A stretch of 64,000 nucleotides of DNA, from assembly GCF_004345665.1 (NCBI RefSeq), contig NZ_SLWR01000004.1:124001-188000 (forward strand). Direction: 5' to 3'. Every line of letters begins with the position of its first letter. Position 1 is the stretch's first letter. The notes below the pieces were generated by a model that was not told the origin of the DNA, searched no databases, and worked only from the letters and a program-made list of their open reading frames with translations. Both the position numbers and the translations under genes were made by a program. Shown in pieces: positions 42,268 through 53,261 of this stretch. Source of the DNA: Kribbella antiqua. GTDB taxonomy: Bacteria; Actinomycetota; Actinomycetes; Propionibacteriales; Kribbellaceae.

Positions 42268-44633
42268 ATGCGCTGGCTCGCTGCCGGTCTCGCTGTCGCC
42301 TTGCTCGCCCCCGCCGTACCAGCTGAGGCTTCGGCGCTCCCCGCCGTACCAACTGAGGCTTCACTCGACCCAGCGTCGTACGTCGATCCGCTGATCGGGT
42401 CTCAACGGGACGGGAACACCTGGCCGGGTGCGGTCCGCCCGTTCGGGATGATCTCGTGGAGCCCGACCACCACTCGCGGCGACCAGACCAGCACCGGAGC
42501 GGCGAACGGCTACCAGTACGACGTCACGCGGGTCCGCGGATTCAGCCTCACGCACGTGAACGGCGCCGGCTGCAACCCCGGCGCCGCAGGCGACGTCCCG
42601 ATCATGCCGTACGTCGGAACCGTCGACTCCTCGCCCACAGCCGACACAACCGACGCCAAGTACGCAAGCAACTTCAGCCACGCGAACGAATCAGCCAAGC
42701 CCGGCCGCTACACCGTCACCCTCGACTCCGGTGTGAAGACCGACCTGGCTGTGACGACCCGCGCCGGCGTCGGCGAGTTCACCTTCCCCACCGACCAGCC
42801 CGCGAACCTTCTCTTCCGTACATCGAACTCCCTGAACGGCAGCGAAGACGCCGAGATCACCATCGACCCGGCCGGCCGGAAGGTGACCGGATCCGTGCTG
42901 ACCGGCGCGTTCTGCGGCCGACGCGCCAACGGCGGTGTGAACAACCGCAAGTCGTACTACCGGCTGTACTTCACCGCCTCCTTCGACCAGCCGATCGTTG
43001 CCAACGGCACCTGGAAGGACAGCACCCTCACGCCGGGCAGCACGCAGACCACCGGCGGCGAAGGCTACAAGACCGGCCGCGACCGGCTCGGCCGCGGCTC
43101 CGGCGGCTATATGACGTTTGCCCCCGGCACCGAAGTCCGGATGCGGATCGGCATCTCCTACGTCAGTCTCGCCGGCGCCGAGCAGAATCTCCGCGCCGAG
43201 CTCCGGCCGCAGACGACCGTCGACGGGGTTGCGGCAGACGGCTATCGCGACTGGCGGAGCGAACTGGAAAACGTTCGCATCACCGGCGGTACCGACAACC
43301 AACGGACAACGTTCTACACAGCGCTCTATCACGCGATGCTGCAACCGAACGTCTTCAACGACGTCGACGGCCGCTACCTCGGCAGCGACTGGCAGATCCA
43401 TCGGCTGGCGCCCGGCCAACGAGCGCAGTACGGGACATTCTCGGGCTGGGATCAGTACCGCGCTCACATCCGACTGCTCGCCCTGTTGAAGCCGGAGATC
43501 GCCGGCGACTTCGCGCAATCGATGTACCAGTTCGCCCAGCAGACAAGGGAATTTGGGACCGCTGGCTGCACAACAACGGGGCGACGCACGTGATGACCGG
43601 CGACCCGGCCGCGCCGACGCTCGCGACCTTCGCGGCGATGGGCGTCCGCAACTTCGATGCCTTTGGATCCTTTGAGTCATTGGTGCACCAGGCAACAGTG
43701 CAGAACACCGACGCCGAGAACGACGGCGGTTGCCCCGGGCAATGCACTGGGCAACGACCTGCGCTGGACACCTACCTGGCCAAGCACTACGCACCACAAG
43801 ACGCCTGCCACTGCTGGGGCGGTACGGCTGAAACGCTGGAGAACTCGCTCGCCGACTTCGCTCTCGCCCAATGGGGCACACGGCTCGGGGCAAACGTCAA
43901 CTCTTTGAAGGACCGCGGCGGCTGGTGGAAGAACACGTTCGACCCGGCCGTCGGTTACCAACGCGCGCGGAAGGCCGACGGCACCTGGCAGCCCGGCTTC
44001 ACCCCGTCCACCGACGTCGGGTTCGCCCAAGGCTCAAGCGCGACGTACACCTGGATGGTGCCGCAGGACGTCTCCAGGCTGGCTTCACTGATGAACGGCG
44101 CGGCGGTGCAGCGGCTGGATGCGTTCTTCCACGATGAAAACGGTAACTGGGCCGTGAAGGGCGGCAGCGCCCTCCGCTACGACCCGACCAACGAGCCCGG
44201 CCTGCACACACCTTGGCTCTACAACGGACTAGGAAGCGCCTGGAAGACCCAGGCGACGACCCGCGAGATCGTCGACACCGTGTACGGCGTCGGTCCGGCA
44301 GGCCTGCCAGGCAACGACGACCTTGGCACGCTGTCCGCGTGGTACGTGTTCGCCGCGATTGGACTCTTCCCACAGACGCCGGGCCGGGCGGAGCTCCTGG
44401 TCGGAAGCCCGCTGTTCCCGAAGGTCGACGTACGGCGGAGCAACGGCGTACACCTGACGGTCGAGGCTCCGGCGACCTCGGATGCCAACCAGTACGTGCA
44501 ATCGCTGTCGCTGGACGGTCGCGATCGGGCTGAGTCTTGGCTGCCCGAGTCCTTCATCACGCGTGGCGGGCGGATCGTCGTACAGATGGGAGCGGCGCCC
44601 ACCAATTGGGGCACCGCTCCCATCGACTACTAG
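42268..44633 (+). pseudogene. GH92 alpha-mannosidase-type protein, interrupted by one frameshift
   Basis: A secreted GH92 exo-acting alpha-1,2-mannosidase-like protein (about 788 residues if restored). The first frame gives a signal peptide (MRWLAAGLAVALLAPAVPAEA), YVDPLIGSQRDGNTWPGAVR and GFSLTHVNGAG, up to FAQQT near 43545. The second frame resumes KGIWDRWLHNNGATHVMTG and runs to GTETL-like WGGTAETLENSLADFAL and the stop at 44633. A single missing base in ACAAGGGAA (43548-43556) explains the break. GAGG precedes the start. The signal peptide region holds a 30-base tandem repeat. The break may be a true mutation or a sequencing error. Confidence 0.85.
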
Positions 44634-45937
44634 GACTCAGTCGCGCGGCGGAACTCCTCGCGAGGCATCTGGAGACTGCCGAGCGAGGTGACCTCGCGGC
44701 GGAAGAACAGCGCCAGGGTCCAGTCGAGGATGACGCGGGCCTTGCGGTTGAAGGTGGGCACGCGGGACACGTGGTAGGTCCGGTGAAGGAACCAGGCCGG
44801 CCAGCCCTTGACCTTCACGCCGTACAGCTGAGCGACGCCCTTGTGCAGGCCGAGGCTTGCGACCGAACCGACGTACTTGTGCTTGTAGTCCTCCGGCGCC
44901 TTGCCGTCGACCACCAGCAGGATGTTCTCGGCCAGTCGGCGCGCCTGGCGTACGGCGTGCTGCGCGTTCGGCGCGGTGTACGCACCGGTGTCCGACGTAA
45001 GGTCCGGTACGGCGGCGTTGTCACCGGCGGACCAGGCATCGTTCACGCCCTCGATCCGCAGGTTCGCCAGGCACTTCACCCGGCCACGCTCGTCCAGCGG
45101 GAAGTCGGTGGACGCCAGCGCCGGGTTCGCCTTCACGCCGGCGGTCCAGACGATCGTGTCGGCGTCGAACTCGTCGTCGTCGCTGAGGATCACGTGGCCC
45201 TTCTCGCAGGACTCGAGCCGGGTCTCCAGCTTGATGTCCATGTTGCGCTTGCGGAGCTGGTCCACGGTGTACTTGCCGAGCTCCTCCCCGACCTCCGGCA
45301 GGATCCGGCCGGTGGCCTCGACCAGCACCCAGCGCATGTCTTCGGGGTTGATGTTGTCGTAGTACCGGGTGGCGTAGCGGGCCATGTCCTCCAGCTCCGC
45401 GAACGCCTCGACACCGGCGTACCCACCACCGACAAAGACGAAGGTCAGCGCGGACTTGCGCAGCGCCGGGTCCGGCTGGGACGACGCGACGTCGAGCCGG
45501 TCGAGGACCTTGTTGCGCAGCGCGATGGCTTCCTCGACGTTCTTGAACCCGGTCGCCTCCTCGGCGAGGCCGGGGATCGGCAGCGTCCGGGCGATCGAGC
45601 CGAGCGCGACCACGACCTGGTCGTAGGCCAGCTCGTACTCCGGGCCTTCCTCGGGCAGCACCTTGGCGACCTTGTTCGCGTGGTCGATCCCAGTCACTCG
45701 GCCGGTCACCACGCGGCAGCCCTTGAGGGTCTTGCGCAGCGGCACGACCACGTGCCGCGGTTCCACCGAGCCGGCCGCCGCCTCGGGCAGGAACGGCTGG
45801 TAGGTCATCACCGAGCGGGGGTCCACCACGGTGACCCGGATCTTGCCTTTCCTGGCCGCGCGACGTAGTCCGTACGCGGTGTACATCCCGACGTAACCGC
45901 CTCCGACGACGAGGATGTGCGGCACCTGGGCTGTCAT
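44630..45937 (-). CDS. ndh: Type II NADH dehydrogenase (NDH-2)
   Basis: 435 residues from the ATG at 45937. FAD site HILVVGGGYVGMYTAYGL, then DPRSVMTYQPFLPEAAAG (quinone/FAD region), NADH site FVFVGGGYAGVEAFAEL, and DAWSAGDNAAVPDL near the FAD ribityl. A C-terminal amphipathic region (LHRTYHVSRVPTFNRK, ILDWTLALFFRR) ties it to the membrane. It passes electrons from NADH to menaquinone without pumping protons. The stop overlaps that of the convergent GH92 gene. Confidence 0.92.
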   Translation of the reverse strand: MTAQVPHILVVGGGYVGMYTAYGLRRAARKGKIRVTVVDPRSVMTYQPFLPEAAAGSVEPRHVVVPLRKTLKGCRVVTGRVTGIDHANKVAKVLPEEGPEYELAYDQVVVALGSIARTLPIPGLAEEATGFKNVEEAIALRNKVLDRLDVASSQPDPALRKSALTFVFVGGGYAGVEAFAELEDMARYATRYYDNINPEDMRWVLVEATGRILPEVGEELGKYTVDQLRKRNMDIKLETRLESCEKGHVILSDDDEFDADTIVWTAGVKANPALASTDFPLDERGRVKCLANLRIEGVNDAWSAGDNAAVPDLTSDTGAYTAPNAQHAVRQARRLAENILLVVDGKAPEDYKHKYVGSVASLGLHKGVAQLYGVKVKGWPAWFLHRTYHVSRVPTFNRKARVILDWTLALFFRREVTSLGSLQMPREEFRRATES

Positions 45938-46154
45938 GCGGTTCACTCTCCCTGAGTGGTTCTCCGACTTCATGTCAACTTCAGGTTACTCGCTCGTGAA
46001 AACTTTCACAAAGCGTTTCGGGTGTGATCTCACCTACCGGAATACTCCCTCCGCAGCGGGAATTTTCATGTAGCCCATGCTGCCCCCACACCCCCTCCTC
46101 TGCGGCCCCCACCCCCACCCGACACACAACCGCAAGCCGGCCAGTGGCCGCGCT

Positions 46155-46197
46155 TTCCGGAAAGAAATCTGCACGGGTTGGCAGCAATCTTCCGGAA
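46155..46197. promoter_or_regulatory. Pair of TTCCGGAA palindromes (sites 3 and 4)
   Basis: CTTTCCGGAAAG at 46153-46164 and CTTCCGGAAAG at 46189-46199, centres 35 bases apart, in the gap between ndh (start 45937) and the glycosylase gene (stop 46209). Two cores in one gap suggest an operator for ndh or a repeat. The rest of the gap (45974-46150) shows a C-rich stretch only. Confidence 0.4.
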
Positions 46198-46208
46198 AGC
46201 TGCGGTCG

Positions 46209-47027
46209 TCAGAGGCCGGAGAGGGCCTTGGCCCGGGCCAGGACGGCGTCGAGCATGGGTTCGGTGAGTCTGCCGGTGAAGGTGTTTTGCTGGCTGGGGT
46301 GGAAGCAGCCCAGGACGGTGAGATCGCCGATGCGGTGCTCCACTGCGTGGCCGAACTTGGGGCGGGGTTTGGGTACGGCGGCTCCGACGGCGGCGAGGGC
46401 GTTGAGGAGTACGTCGTACCCGAACTTGCCGAGGCAGACGATCGCGCGGGTGGTGGGGAGGACGAGTTCGAGCTCGCGCCGGAACCACGGAGCGCAGGTG
46501 TCGCGCTCGGCCGGGGTCGGCGCGTTCGCGGGTGGGGCGCAGCGGACGGCGGCGATCATCCGGGCGCCGGTCAGGCGGAGTCCGTCGCCGGCATGTTCAC
46601 TGGTCGGCTGGTTCGCGAGCCCAACACGATAGAGCGAGGCGAACAACCAGTCGCCCGACCGATCGCCGGTGAACACGCGGCCGGTCCGATTGCCGCCGTG
46701 CGCCGCCGGCGCCAAGCCGGCGATCAGGATCCTAGGCTCCGGATCACCCCATCCGGGGATCGGCCGGCCCCAGTACGGCTGATCGGCGAACGACTTTCGC
46801 TTGCCCACAGCAACTTCTTCCCGCCACTCCACCAACCGCGGGCAAGCCCGGCACACCGACACCCGGGCCTCCAGCTCCCCCAACTCCCCAGTCCCCGCAA
46901 GCCGCAGTACGCCGTCCGCGTCCCGAGCCACCGGAGTACGCCGTACCGCCGGATCCTCCGGCCACCCACTCCCCGCCGGCACCGGACTCTCAAACAACTC
47001 CCCCGTCAACGGATGCGGCAGCTTCAT
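46209..47027 (-). CDS. Family 5 uracil-DNA glycosylase (UdgB type)
   Basis: 272 residues. Motif 1 is [14 protein letters not shown] and motif 2 [17 protein letters not shown], the family 5 form with Ala-Pro-Ala at the catalytic loop. Cys residues in SVCRACPRL and RCAPP/DTCAPW fit a [4Fe-4S] cluster. It removes uracil and hypoxanthine-type damage from DNA. Downstream on the same strand lies a palindromic gap and then the MFS gene end. Confidence 0.9.
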   Translation of the reverse strand: MKLPHPLTGELFESPVPAGSGWPEDPAVRRTPVARDADGVLRLAGTGELGELEARVSVCRACPRLVEWREEVAVGKRKSFADQPYWGRPIPGWGDPEPRILIAGLAPAAHGGNRTGRVFTGDRSGDWLFASLYRVGLANQPTSEHAGDGLRLTGARMIAAVRCAPPANAPTPAERDTCAPWFRRELELVLPTTRAIVCLGKFGYDVLLNALAAVGAAVPKPRPKFGHAVEHRIGDLTVLGCFHPSQQNTFTGRLTEPMLDAVLARAKALSGL

Positions 47028-47044
47028 CCCCTCAGACTAGACAC

Positions 47045-47116
47045 CACCTCGGACACCACATGGGAACCTCGGACACCTGATCAGATGTCCGAGGTCCCGA
47101 GAAGGTGTCCGAGGTG
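47045..47116. repeat. Nested palindrome with four TGTCCGAGGT units
   Basis: Outer arms CACCTCGGACACC (47045-47057) and GGTGTCCGAGGTG (47104-47116), inner arms ACCTCGGACA (47066-47075) and TGTCCGAGGT (47086-47095), centred on TGATCA. It fills the gap between two minus-strand genes. It can act as a terminator of the MFS gene, or bind a dimeric protein. Confidence 0.65.
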
Positions 47117-47132
47117 CCGGCGTGAGGTGAGA

Positions 47133-48545
47133 TCAGGCGACCAGTTCCTCCGTGGGTTGCAAGGCCCTTGTGCGGCGGGCTGTTGGGATGGCTAGGGCTA
47201 GGAGGACGGCTGCTGCGCTGAAGGCGGCTAGGAGGAGGAAGGTGTCGGTGAAGCCGGCTTCGGCGGGGAGGCCGGTGGGTTGGAGGTGGCCGGTGATGAT
47301 GGAACTGGCGAGCGCCGTACCGATGGAGCCGCCGATGGTGCGGATGTTGGCGTTCATGCCGGTCGCGACACCGGTCTGTTCCCGCGGCACGCTCTGCACG
47401 ATCAGGCTCGTCATCGACGCGTAGGCCAGTCCGAGTCCGAGGCCGAACACGGCGGTCGAGATCGCCACCTGCCACGGCTCGTCGTGGAACTCCGCGAACG
47501 CGATGGACGCGACCAGGCTGAGAGCCGAGCCCCACACCACCTGCGACTTGACGCTGAACCACGGCGCGATCGGCCCGCTCAGCGAACCGCTCACCGCCAT
47601 CGTCACCAGCATCGGCAGCATCAGCAGCCCGGCCTGACTGACACTCGACCCGAACCCGAATCCGGCAACCGTCGGGATCTGCATGAACTGCGGCACGAAC
47701 GCGTACACCGCGAACATCGCCGCACCGAACAGCAGCGCCACCAGGTTCGTCGTCCACACCGCCGGCAGCCGCATCATGCGCATGTCGATCAACGGGTTGC
47801 GCGACCGCAACTCGACCGCGATCCAGCAAGCAAGCAGTACGACGGCAGCCGCGAACAGCCCGATCGTCCGCGCGGAACCCCAGCCCCACGACCGGCCCGC
47901 ACTCAACGGCAGCAACAACGCCACGAGCCAACCGGACAGCAACGCAGCGGCCAGCCAGTCGATCCGTCCGGGCACGCGGTTGGGCGACTCGGGCACGTAC
48001 CGGCGAGCCATCAGCCCCGCCACGACGATCACGGCGAGCGGGATCCAGAACAGCCAGCGCCAGCCCAGCGACTCCACGATCGGCCCGGCCAGCACGATCC
48101 CGAGCCCACCACCGGCCGCGATAACAGCGGACATCACTCCGACCAGCGACGGCACCCGGTCAGCCGGGAACTCGTCGCGAATGATCCCGAACGCAAGCGG
48201 GAACACCGCACCGCCGAGCCCCTGAAGCACGCGAGCTCCAATCAGTACGCCGACATTCGGGGCAAGCGCGGCGATCAGGCAACCAACGGCCAGGGCTGCG
48301 AGCGCGACCAGCAGCGTGCGCTCCTTGCCGACCATGTCGCCGATCCGGCCGAGCAATGGGGTCGATACCGAGACCGAGAGCAGCAATGCGGTGAACACCC
48401 AGGTGACGGCGCCCGGCGTCGTACCGAGTTCACGCTGGATCACCGGCAGGGCCGGGCTGACCAGCGACTGCAGCATCGCGAACGCGGCGACGACCGTGGC
48501 GAGTACCGCCAGCGTCAACCGCGGAGAAGTCCTGCTTCCAGGCAT
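47133..48545 (-). CDS. MFS drug-efflux transporter, DHA2 (14-segment) type
   Basis: 470 residues with about 14 hydrophobic segments. Motif A is GRIGDMVGKERTLL, motif C-like PIVESLGWRWLFWIPL and GAVFPLAFGIIRDEF fit the EmrB/QacA subgroup of proton-driven drug exporters. The divergent TetR gene and the two operators in between indicate ligand-induced expression. Substrate unknown. Confidence 0.93.
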   Translation of the reverse strand: MPGSRTSPRLTLAVLATVVAAFAMLQSLVSPALPVIQRELGTTPGAVTWVFTALLLSVSVSTPLLGRIGDMVGKERTLLVALAALAVGCLIAALAPNVGVLIGARVLQGLGGAVFPLAFGIIRDEFPADRVPSLVGVMSAVIAAGGGLGIVLAGPIVESLGWRWLFWIPLAVIVVAGLMARRYVPESPNRVPGRIDWLAAALLSGWLVALLLPLSAGRSWGWGSARTIGLFAAAVVLLACWIAVELRSRNPLIDMRMMRLPAVWTTNLVALLFGAAMFAVYAFVPQFMQIPTVAGFGFGSSVSQAGLLMLPMLVTMAVSGSLSGPIAPWFSVKSQVVWGSALSLVASIAFAEFHDEPWQVAISTAVFGLGLGLAYASMTSLIVQSVPREQTGVATGMNANIRTIGGSIGTALASSIITGHLQPTGLPAEAGFTDTFLLLAAFSAAAVLLALAIPTARRTRALQPTEELVA

Positions 48546-48615
48546 GCGAAAGTCCTTCGAAAGGGTGTGTGATCGCCGCGACGGCGGCGTCCGAATTCCC
48601 CGGCCTGGTAAAGTC

Positions 48616-48650
48616 GAGGTATGCCTCCACTATAACGGAGGTATGCCTCC
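48616..48650. promoter_or_regulatory. Twin TetR operators between the pump and its regulator
   Basis: GAGGTATGCCTCC (48616-48628) and GGAGGTATGCCTCC (48637-48650), each an inverted repeat GGAGG-TATG-CCTCC, are 21 bases apart. TATAAC between them looks like a -10 box. This is a classical TetR repressor layout. Confidence 0.8.
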
Positions 48651-48674
48651 GGTTCCAAGTCGTTAGGGTGAAGC

Positions 48675-49244
48675 GTGGATCAGAGCAGGCCGGTGCTGCA
48701 CGTCGATGTACGGCGGCCGCAGCGTGCGGACGCCCGGCGGAACTTCGATGCGTTGCTCGCCGCCGCCCGGGACGCGTTCGCCGCCAAGGGAGTCGAGGCG
48801 TCGCTGGAGGACATCGCCCGGCAGGCCGGTGTCGGCATCGGCACGCTCTACCGGAACTTCCCGACCCGGCAGGACCTGCTGAACGCGGTCTACCTCGGCG
48901 AGATCGAGGAGCTCTGCGTCGCGGCGGAGAAGGTCGCGGATCAGCCGCCATGGGAGGCGCTGACCACCTGGCTGCAGCAGTTCGTCCGCTACGCCGCGAC
49001 CAAGCGAGCGATCTTCGAGTCGCTGAACCGGGAGGCGCCGGCCTTCCAGGCAGCCCGGGAGGCGATGTTCGCCGCCGGCCGTCCGCTCTTCGAGCAGGCG
49101 CAGAAGTCCGGCGACGCCAGGTCGGACGTGGACTTCGACGACGTACTGCGGATGGTCAGCGGACTGACCGCGGCCGGGTACGTCGACGACGCACAGCGCG
49201 ACCGGGTCCTGGCGATCGCGCTGGACGGCATCCGCGCGCGTTAG
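48675..49244 (+). CDS. TetR-family transcriptional regulator
   Basis: 189 residues from a GTG. The HTH region (LLAAARDAFAAKGVEASLED, IARQAGVGIGTLYRNFPTRQ) is classical, the rest is an alpha-helical ligand domain. It is divergent from the MFS pump and most likely represses it through the two operators at 48616-48650. It ends 4 bases into the ppx stop on the opposite strand. Confidence 0.92.
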   Translation: MDQSRPVLHVDVRRPQRADARRNFDALLAAARDAFAAKGVEASLEDIARQAGVGIGTLYRNFPTRQDLLNAVYLGEIEELCVAAEKVADQPPWEALTTWLQQFVRYAATKRAIFESLNREAPAFQAAREAMFAAGRPLFEQAQKSGDARSDVDFDDVLRMVSGLTAAGYVDDAQRDRVLAIALDGIRAR

Positions 49245-50149
49245 CCGAGCGAGAGCGCGACGCCGTCCAGGATGTCGTGCTCGGACACCAGCACCTCGTC
49301 GACGGCCATCCGGTCGTACAACCGCTGCAGAATCAGCGCGCCGGCTCCGATCACGTCCACCCGCCCGGGATGAATCGTCGGTACGGCGGAACGCTCGGCG
49401 CGACTGGAGTTCGTCAGCCAGTTCGTCGTACTGCGTAGAAGCGGGCCTTGGATGCGTGACTGATGAACCTGCGCCCGGTCGTACTCCGGGAGGTCCAGCG
49501 CGACCGCGGCGACTGTGGTGACAGTTCCGGCGACGCCAACCAGCGCGCGGGCCTGAGCGACCGGCACCTTGGTGGAGTCCAGGAGCGCGTCCACGTCCTT
49601 CGTGATGGCGGCGAGCTCATCCTGTGTCGTGGGGTCCGACGTGACGTGTCGCTCGGTCAACCGGACCGAGCCGATGTCGAGCGACTCCGCCGCGATCACC
49701 CCACGACGGTCGCCTAGGACGAGCTCGGTGGATCCGCCGCCGATGTCGGCCACCAGGTAGGGCTCGGGCAGGTCGAGGGCTTCGGTCGCACCACGGAAGC
49801 TGAGCTCGGCCTCCTCGGCACCGGAGATGATCTCCGGCTCCACGCCGAAGCGCTGTGAGATCCCAGCGAAGAACTCGTCCCGGTTACGCACGTCCCGAGC
49901 CGCCGAGGTCGCGACGAATCTGCTCCGGGTTGCGCCGGCCGCGCGAATCAGACCGGCGAAGTCATCCGAGGCCGCGAACACCCGCTCCAGAGCCTCCGGC
50001 GCAAACGCTCCGGTCGCGTCCACTCCTTGACCGAGCCGCACAATCGTCATCCGCCGATCGATCTCGCGCAATCCACCGTCGACGAGCTCGGCGATCAGCA
50101 GGCGGATGGAGTTCGTGCCACAGTCGACCGCCGCGACGCGCTCAGACAC
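49241..50149 (-). CDS. ppx: Ppx/GppA-family phosphatase
   Basis: 302 residues from the GTG at 50149. N-terminal VAAVDCGTNSIRLLIAEL, SGAEEAELSFRGA and YLVADIGGGSTELVLG are the ASKHA nucleotide- and phosphate-binding parts; GVAGTVTTVAAV follows. The short form without the C-terminal HD domain is usual in actinobacteria (Ppx/GppA homologue of the eno-ftsB locus). It acts on polyphosphate or pppGpp. Overlaps DUF501 by 8 bases. Confidence 0.9.
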   Translation of the reverse strand: MSERVAAVDCGTNSIRLLIAELVDGGLREIDRRMTIVRLGQGVDATGAFAPEALERVFAASDDFAGLIRAAGATRSRFVATSAARDVRNRDEFFAGISQRFGVEPEIISGAEEAELSFRGATEALDLPEPYLVADIGGGSTELVLGDRRGVIAAESLDIGSVRLTERHVTSDPTTQDELAAITKDVDALLDSTKVPVAQARALVGVAGTVTTVAAVALDLPEYDRAQVHQSRIQGPLLRSTTNWLTNSSRAERSAVPTIHPGRVDVIGAGALILQRLYDRMAVDEVLVSEHDILDGVALSLG

Positions 50150-50618
50150 ACGGCCCCCGGCGGCCCCAGTCTTCGAGTGCGTCCAGGGCCTCGTCGCCAA
50201 GGGGATTGACGCCGCGGCCGACGGCCAGCGAGTGACCGACCAGGACGTGCAGGCACTTCACCCGCGTCGGCATGCCGCCGGCGCTGATCCCCGCGATCTC
50301 CTCGACGTGCTCGATCGACTCGCGGTGCGCCAGGTACGACTCGTGTGCGGCTTGGTAGGCCTTCGCAAGCTCTGGGTCGTCGCCGAGGCGCTCGGTCATC
50401 TCCTTCATCATGCCCTCGGCTTCGAGGGTGCCGATCGCGGAGGCCAGGCGTGGGCAAGTGACGTAGTACGTGGTGGGGAACGGCGTACCGTCCGGAAGCC
50501 GGGGCTCGGTCTCGACCACGTCGGGCAGGCCGCAGCTGCACCGGTGCGCGATGGACCGGATCCCGCGCGCGGTCCGCCCGAGCTGCTTGCTCACAGCCTC
50601 GATGTCTTCGGAGGTCAC
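50142..50618 (-). CDS. DUF501 protein
   Basis: 158 residues from the GTG at 50618, whose GTGA overlaps the ftsB stop. It reads DIEAVSKQLGRTARGIRSI, then HRCSCGLPDVVETEPRLPDG (Cys pair) and MPTRVKCLHVLVGHSLAVG. DUF501 is conserved between ftsB and ppx in actinobacteria, function unknown. Conserved Cys and His suggest a metal site. The frame is open upstream into ftsB but unlikely to be used. Confidence 0.88.
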   Translation of the reverse strand: MTSEDIEAVSKQLGRTARGIRSIAHRCSCGLPDVVETEPRLPDGTPFPTTYYVTCPRLASAIGTLEAEGMMKEMTERLGDDPELAKAYQAAHESYLAHRESIEHVEEIAGISAGGMPTRVKCLHVLVGHSLAVGRGVNPLGDEALDALEDWGRRGPCV

Positions 50619-51223
50619 CGGGTCGCCTTCGGCGAAGGAGTCAGGATCGGCTTCGGGGTCGGCTTGGCCGGAGTCGGTGTCGTCGCGACCGCGGGCTGAC
50701 CCGCGCCTTCGACACTCCCCCACAGCTTCGTGTACCAGGTCGGTTTCTGCGCGTTCGCGCCGGCGCCGGGCGTCGTACTGGGTTCCGGTGGGGCGCCGAC
50801 CGGCTTGCCGTCCGCGCCGATCACGCGGTACCCGACCTCGCCGGGCATCACCCAGCCGAGCCGCTGCCGCGCCTGGGCCTTGACGTACGCGTCGTCGTCC
50901 CAGCGGGTGATCTCGTCATTCAGCTCGCCGACGCGCTTCTCCCGATCGCGGATCTCTTGCTGCAGGGCGGTGATCTGCTGATGCTGGTCGAACCACACCC
51001 GCAGGCTCTGCGCGTACGAGACGATCAGCGCGCCGAGCACCAGCAGCACGACGGCTGCCCGGCCGGTGAGGTTGCGCGAGCCCCGGGTCCGGGCCGGGCC
51101 CGCCGGAGTTCCCGTCGTACGGCGTTTGGGCTGGTCGCCCCGCCGGGCCGGTGGACGCGACTGGGTCCGGCTCGACGGACGCGAGCCGGGGCGTGCACCG
51201 GATTCCCGACGGGACGATGCCAT
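50615..51223 (-). CDS. ftsB: Septum formation protein FtsB/DivIC
   Basis: 202 residues. Long basic Arg/Pro/Ser cytoplasmic tail (1-52), one membrane segment (AAVVLLVLGALIVSYAQSL, about 55-73), then an extracytoplasmic coiled coil (HQQITALQQEIRDREKRVGE) and AQARQRLGWVMPGEVGYRVI, the DivIC signature. The C-terminal tail is Pro/Thr/Lys-rich. It bridges FtsQ and FtsL at the division site. It starts 4 bases after the eno stop. Confidence 0.92.
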   Translation of the reverse strand: MASSRRESGARPGSRPSSRTQSRPPARRGDQPKRRTTGTPAGPARTRGSRNLTGRAAVVLLVLGALIVSYAQSLRVWFDQHQQITALQQEIRDREKRVGELNDEITRWDDDAYVKAQARQRLGWVMPGEVGYRVIGADGKPVGAPPEPSTTPGAGANAQKPTWYTKLWGSVEGAGQPAVATTPTPAKPTPKPILTPSPKATR

Positions 51224-51227
51224 CCAA

Positions 51228-52547
<1,320 letters not shown>

Positions 52548-52588
52548 CTAGCCTCCAGACCACCACGCCTAGTGGGCTGGACCCCTGC

Positions 52589-53128
52589 TCAGCCCACCCC
52601 ACCGCCCCGGTCAGGGTCGACCCTAACGATCGCATCAGCCGGTACCTCGCGCGTCAGTAACACTCCGTTGGGCGCCCGATAGACGGCGAGATTCGCTGGA
52701 TCCACTGCCAGTAAGACATCTACGGCCGATCGCCGACCCACCCGGCTGTCCTTCTCCGGGGCCAAATGAACGTGCGTACGCCGTCCCGGCAGCAGACCGT
52801 CGCGCTGGATCGCGCTCAGAGCTTCCCGATTGGTCCCATGCCAGAGCAGGTGATCGGGATACACCCGTTCCCAACTGCTCTCCAAGGCTTCACGTGTCAC
52901 CGGCATCCCGTCGCGGGAATGCCCCTGGCAAGCCCGGATCCGCTCCCCGTCCACCTGCAGCCGCTGCTTGTCGTTGTGCTCGACCGCGACGTCGAGCGCC
53001 GTACGGTCGAGGTCGAGCACCTTCAGCACGTCAGCGATTTCCGCCCAGCCGTCCGCACTCATCGTGAGCCCACGCTTACCTACCGTGTGCCGGAGCAACC
53101 TGGAGATCATCCGGCTGTCTCTACTCAC
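52589..53128 (-). CDS. kptA: RNA 2'-phosphotransferase (Tpt1/KptA)
   Basis: About 179 residues from the GTG at 53128 (GGAGAGGGG upstream; the ATG at 53110 is an alternative). N-terminal winged helix ISRLLRHTVGKRGLTMSADG, W-AEIADVLKVL; C-terminal ADP-ribosyltransferase-like part with LLWHGTNREALSAIQRDGL and THVHLAPEKDSRVGRR. The family moves a 2'-phosphate from spliced RNA to NAD; bacteria with KptA have no known RNA target. Its position between eno and mazG breaks a conserved gene order. Confidence 0.85.
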   Translation of the reverse strand: MSRDSRMISRLLRHTVGKRGLTMSADGWAEIADVLKVLDLDRTALDVAVEHNDKQRLQVDGERIRACQGHSRDGMPVTREALESSWERVYPDHLLWHGTNREALSAIQRDGLLPGRRTHVHLAPEKDSRVGRRSAVDVLLAVDPANLAVYRAPNGVLLTREVPADAIVRVDPDRGGGVG

Positions 53129-53261
53129 AACAACATCCCCTCTCCCTACACAGCGGAGGCAATCATCCTCCCAGCCGGGTCCGGGGAGCATCGCGCACCT
53201 GAACCGACCAGCAGCACTCCCCAGATCGGCCGGGCAAGGCTCGGGCGAGACGAGGCCGGGG

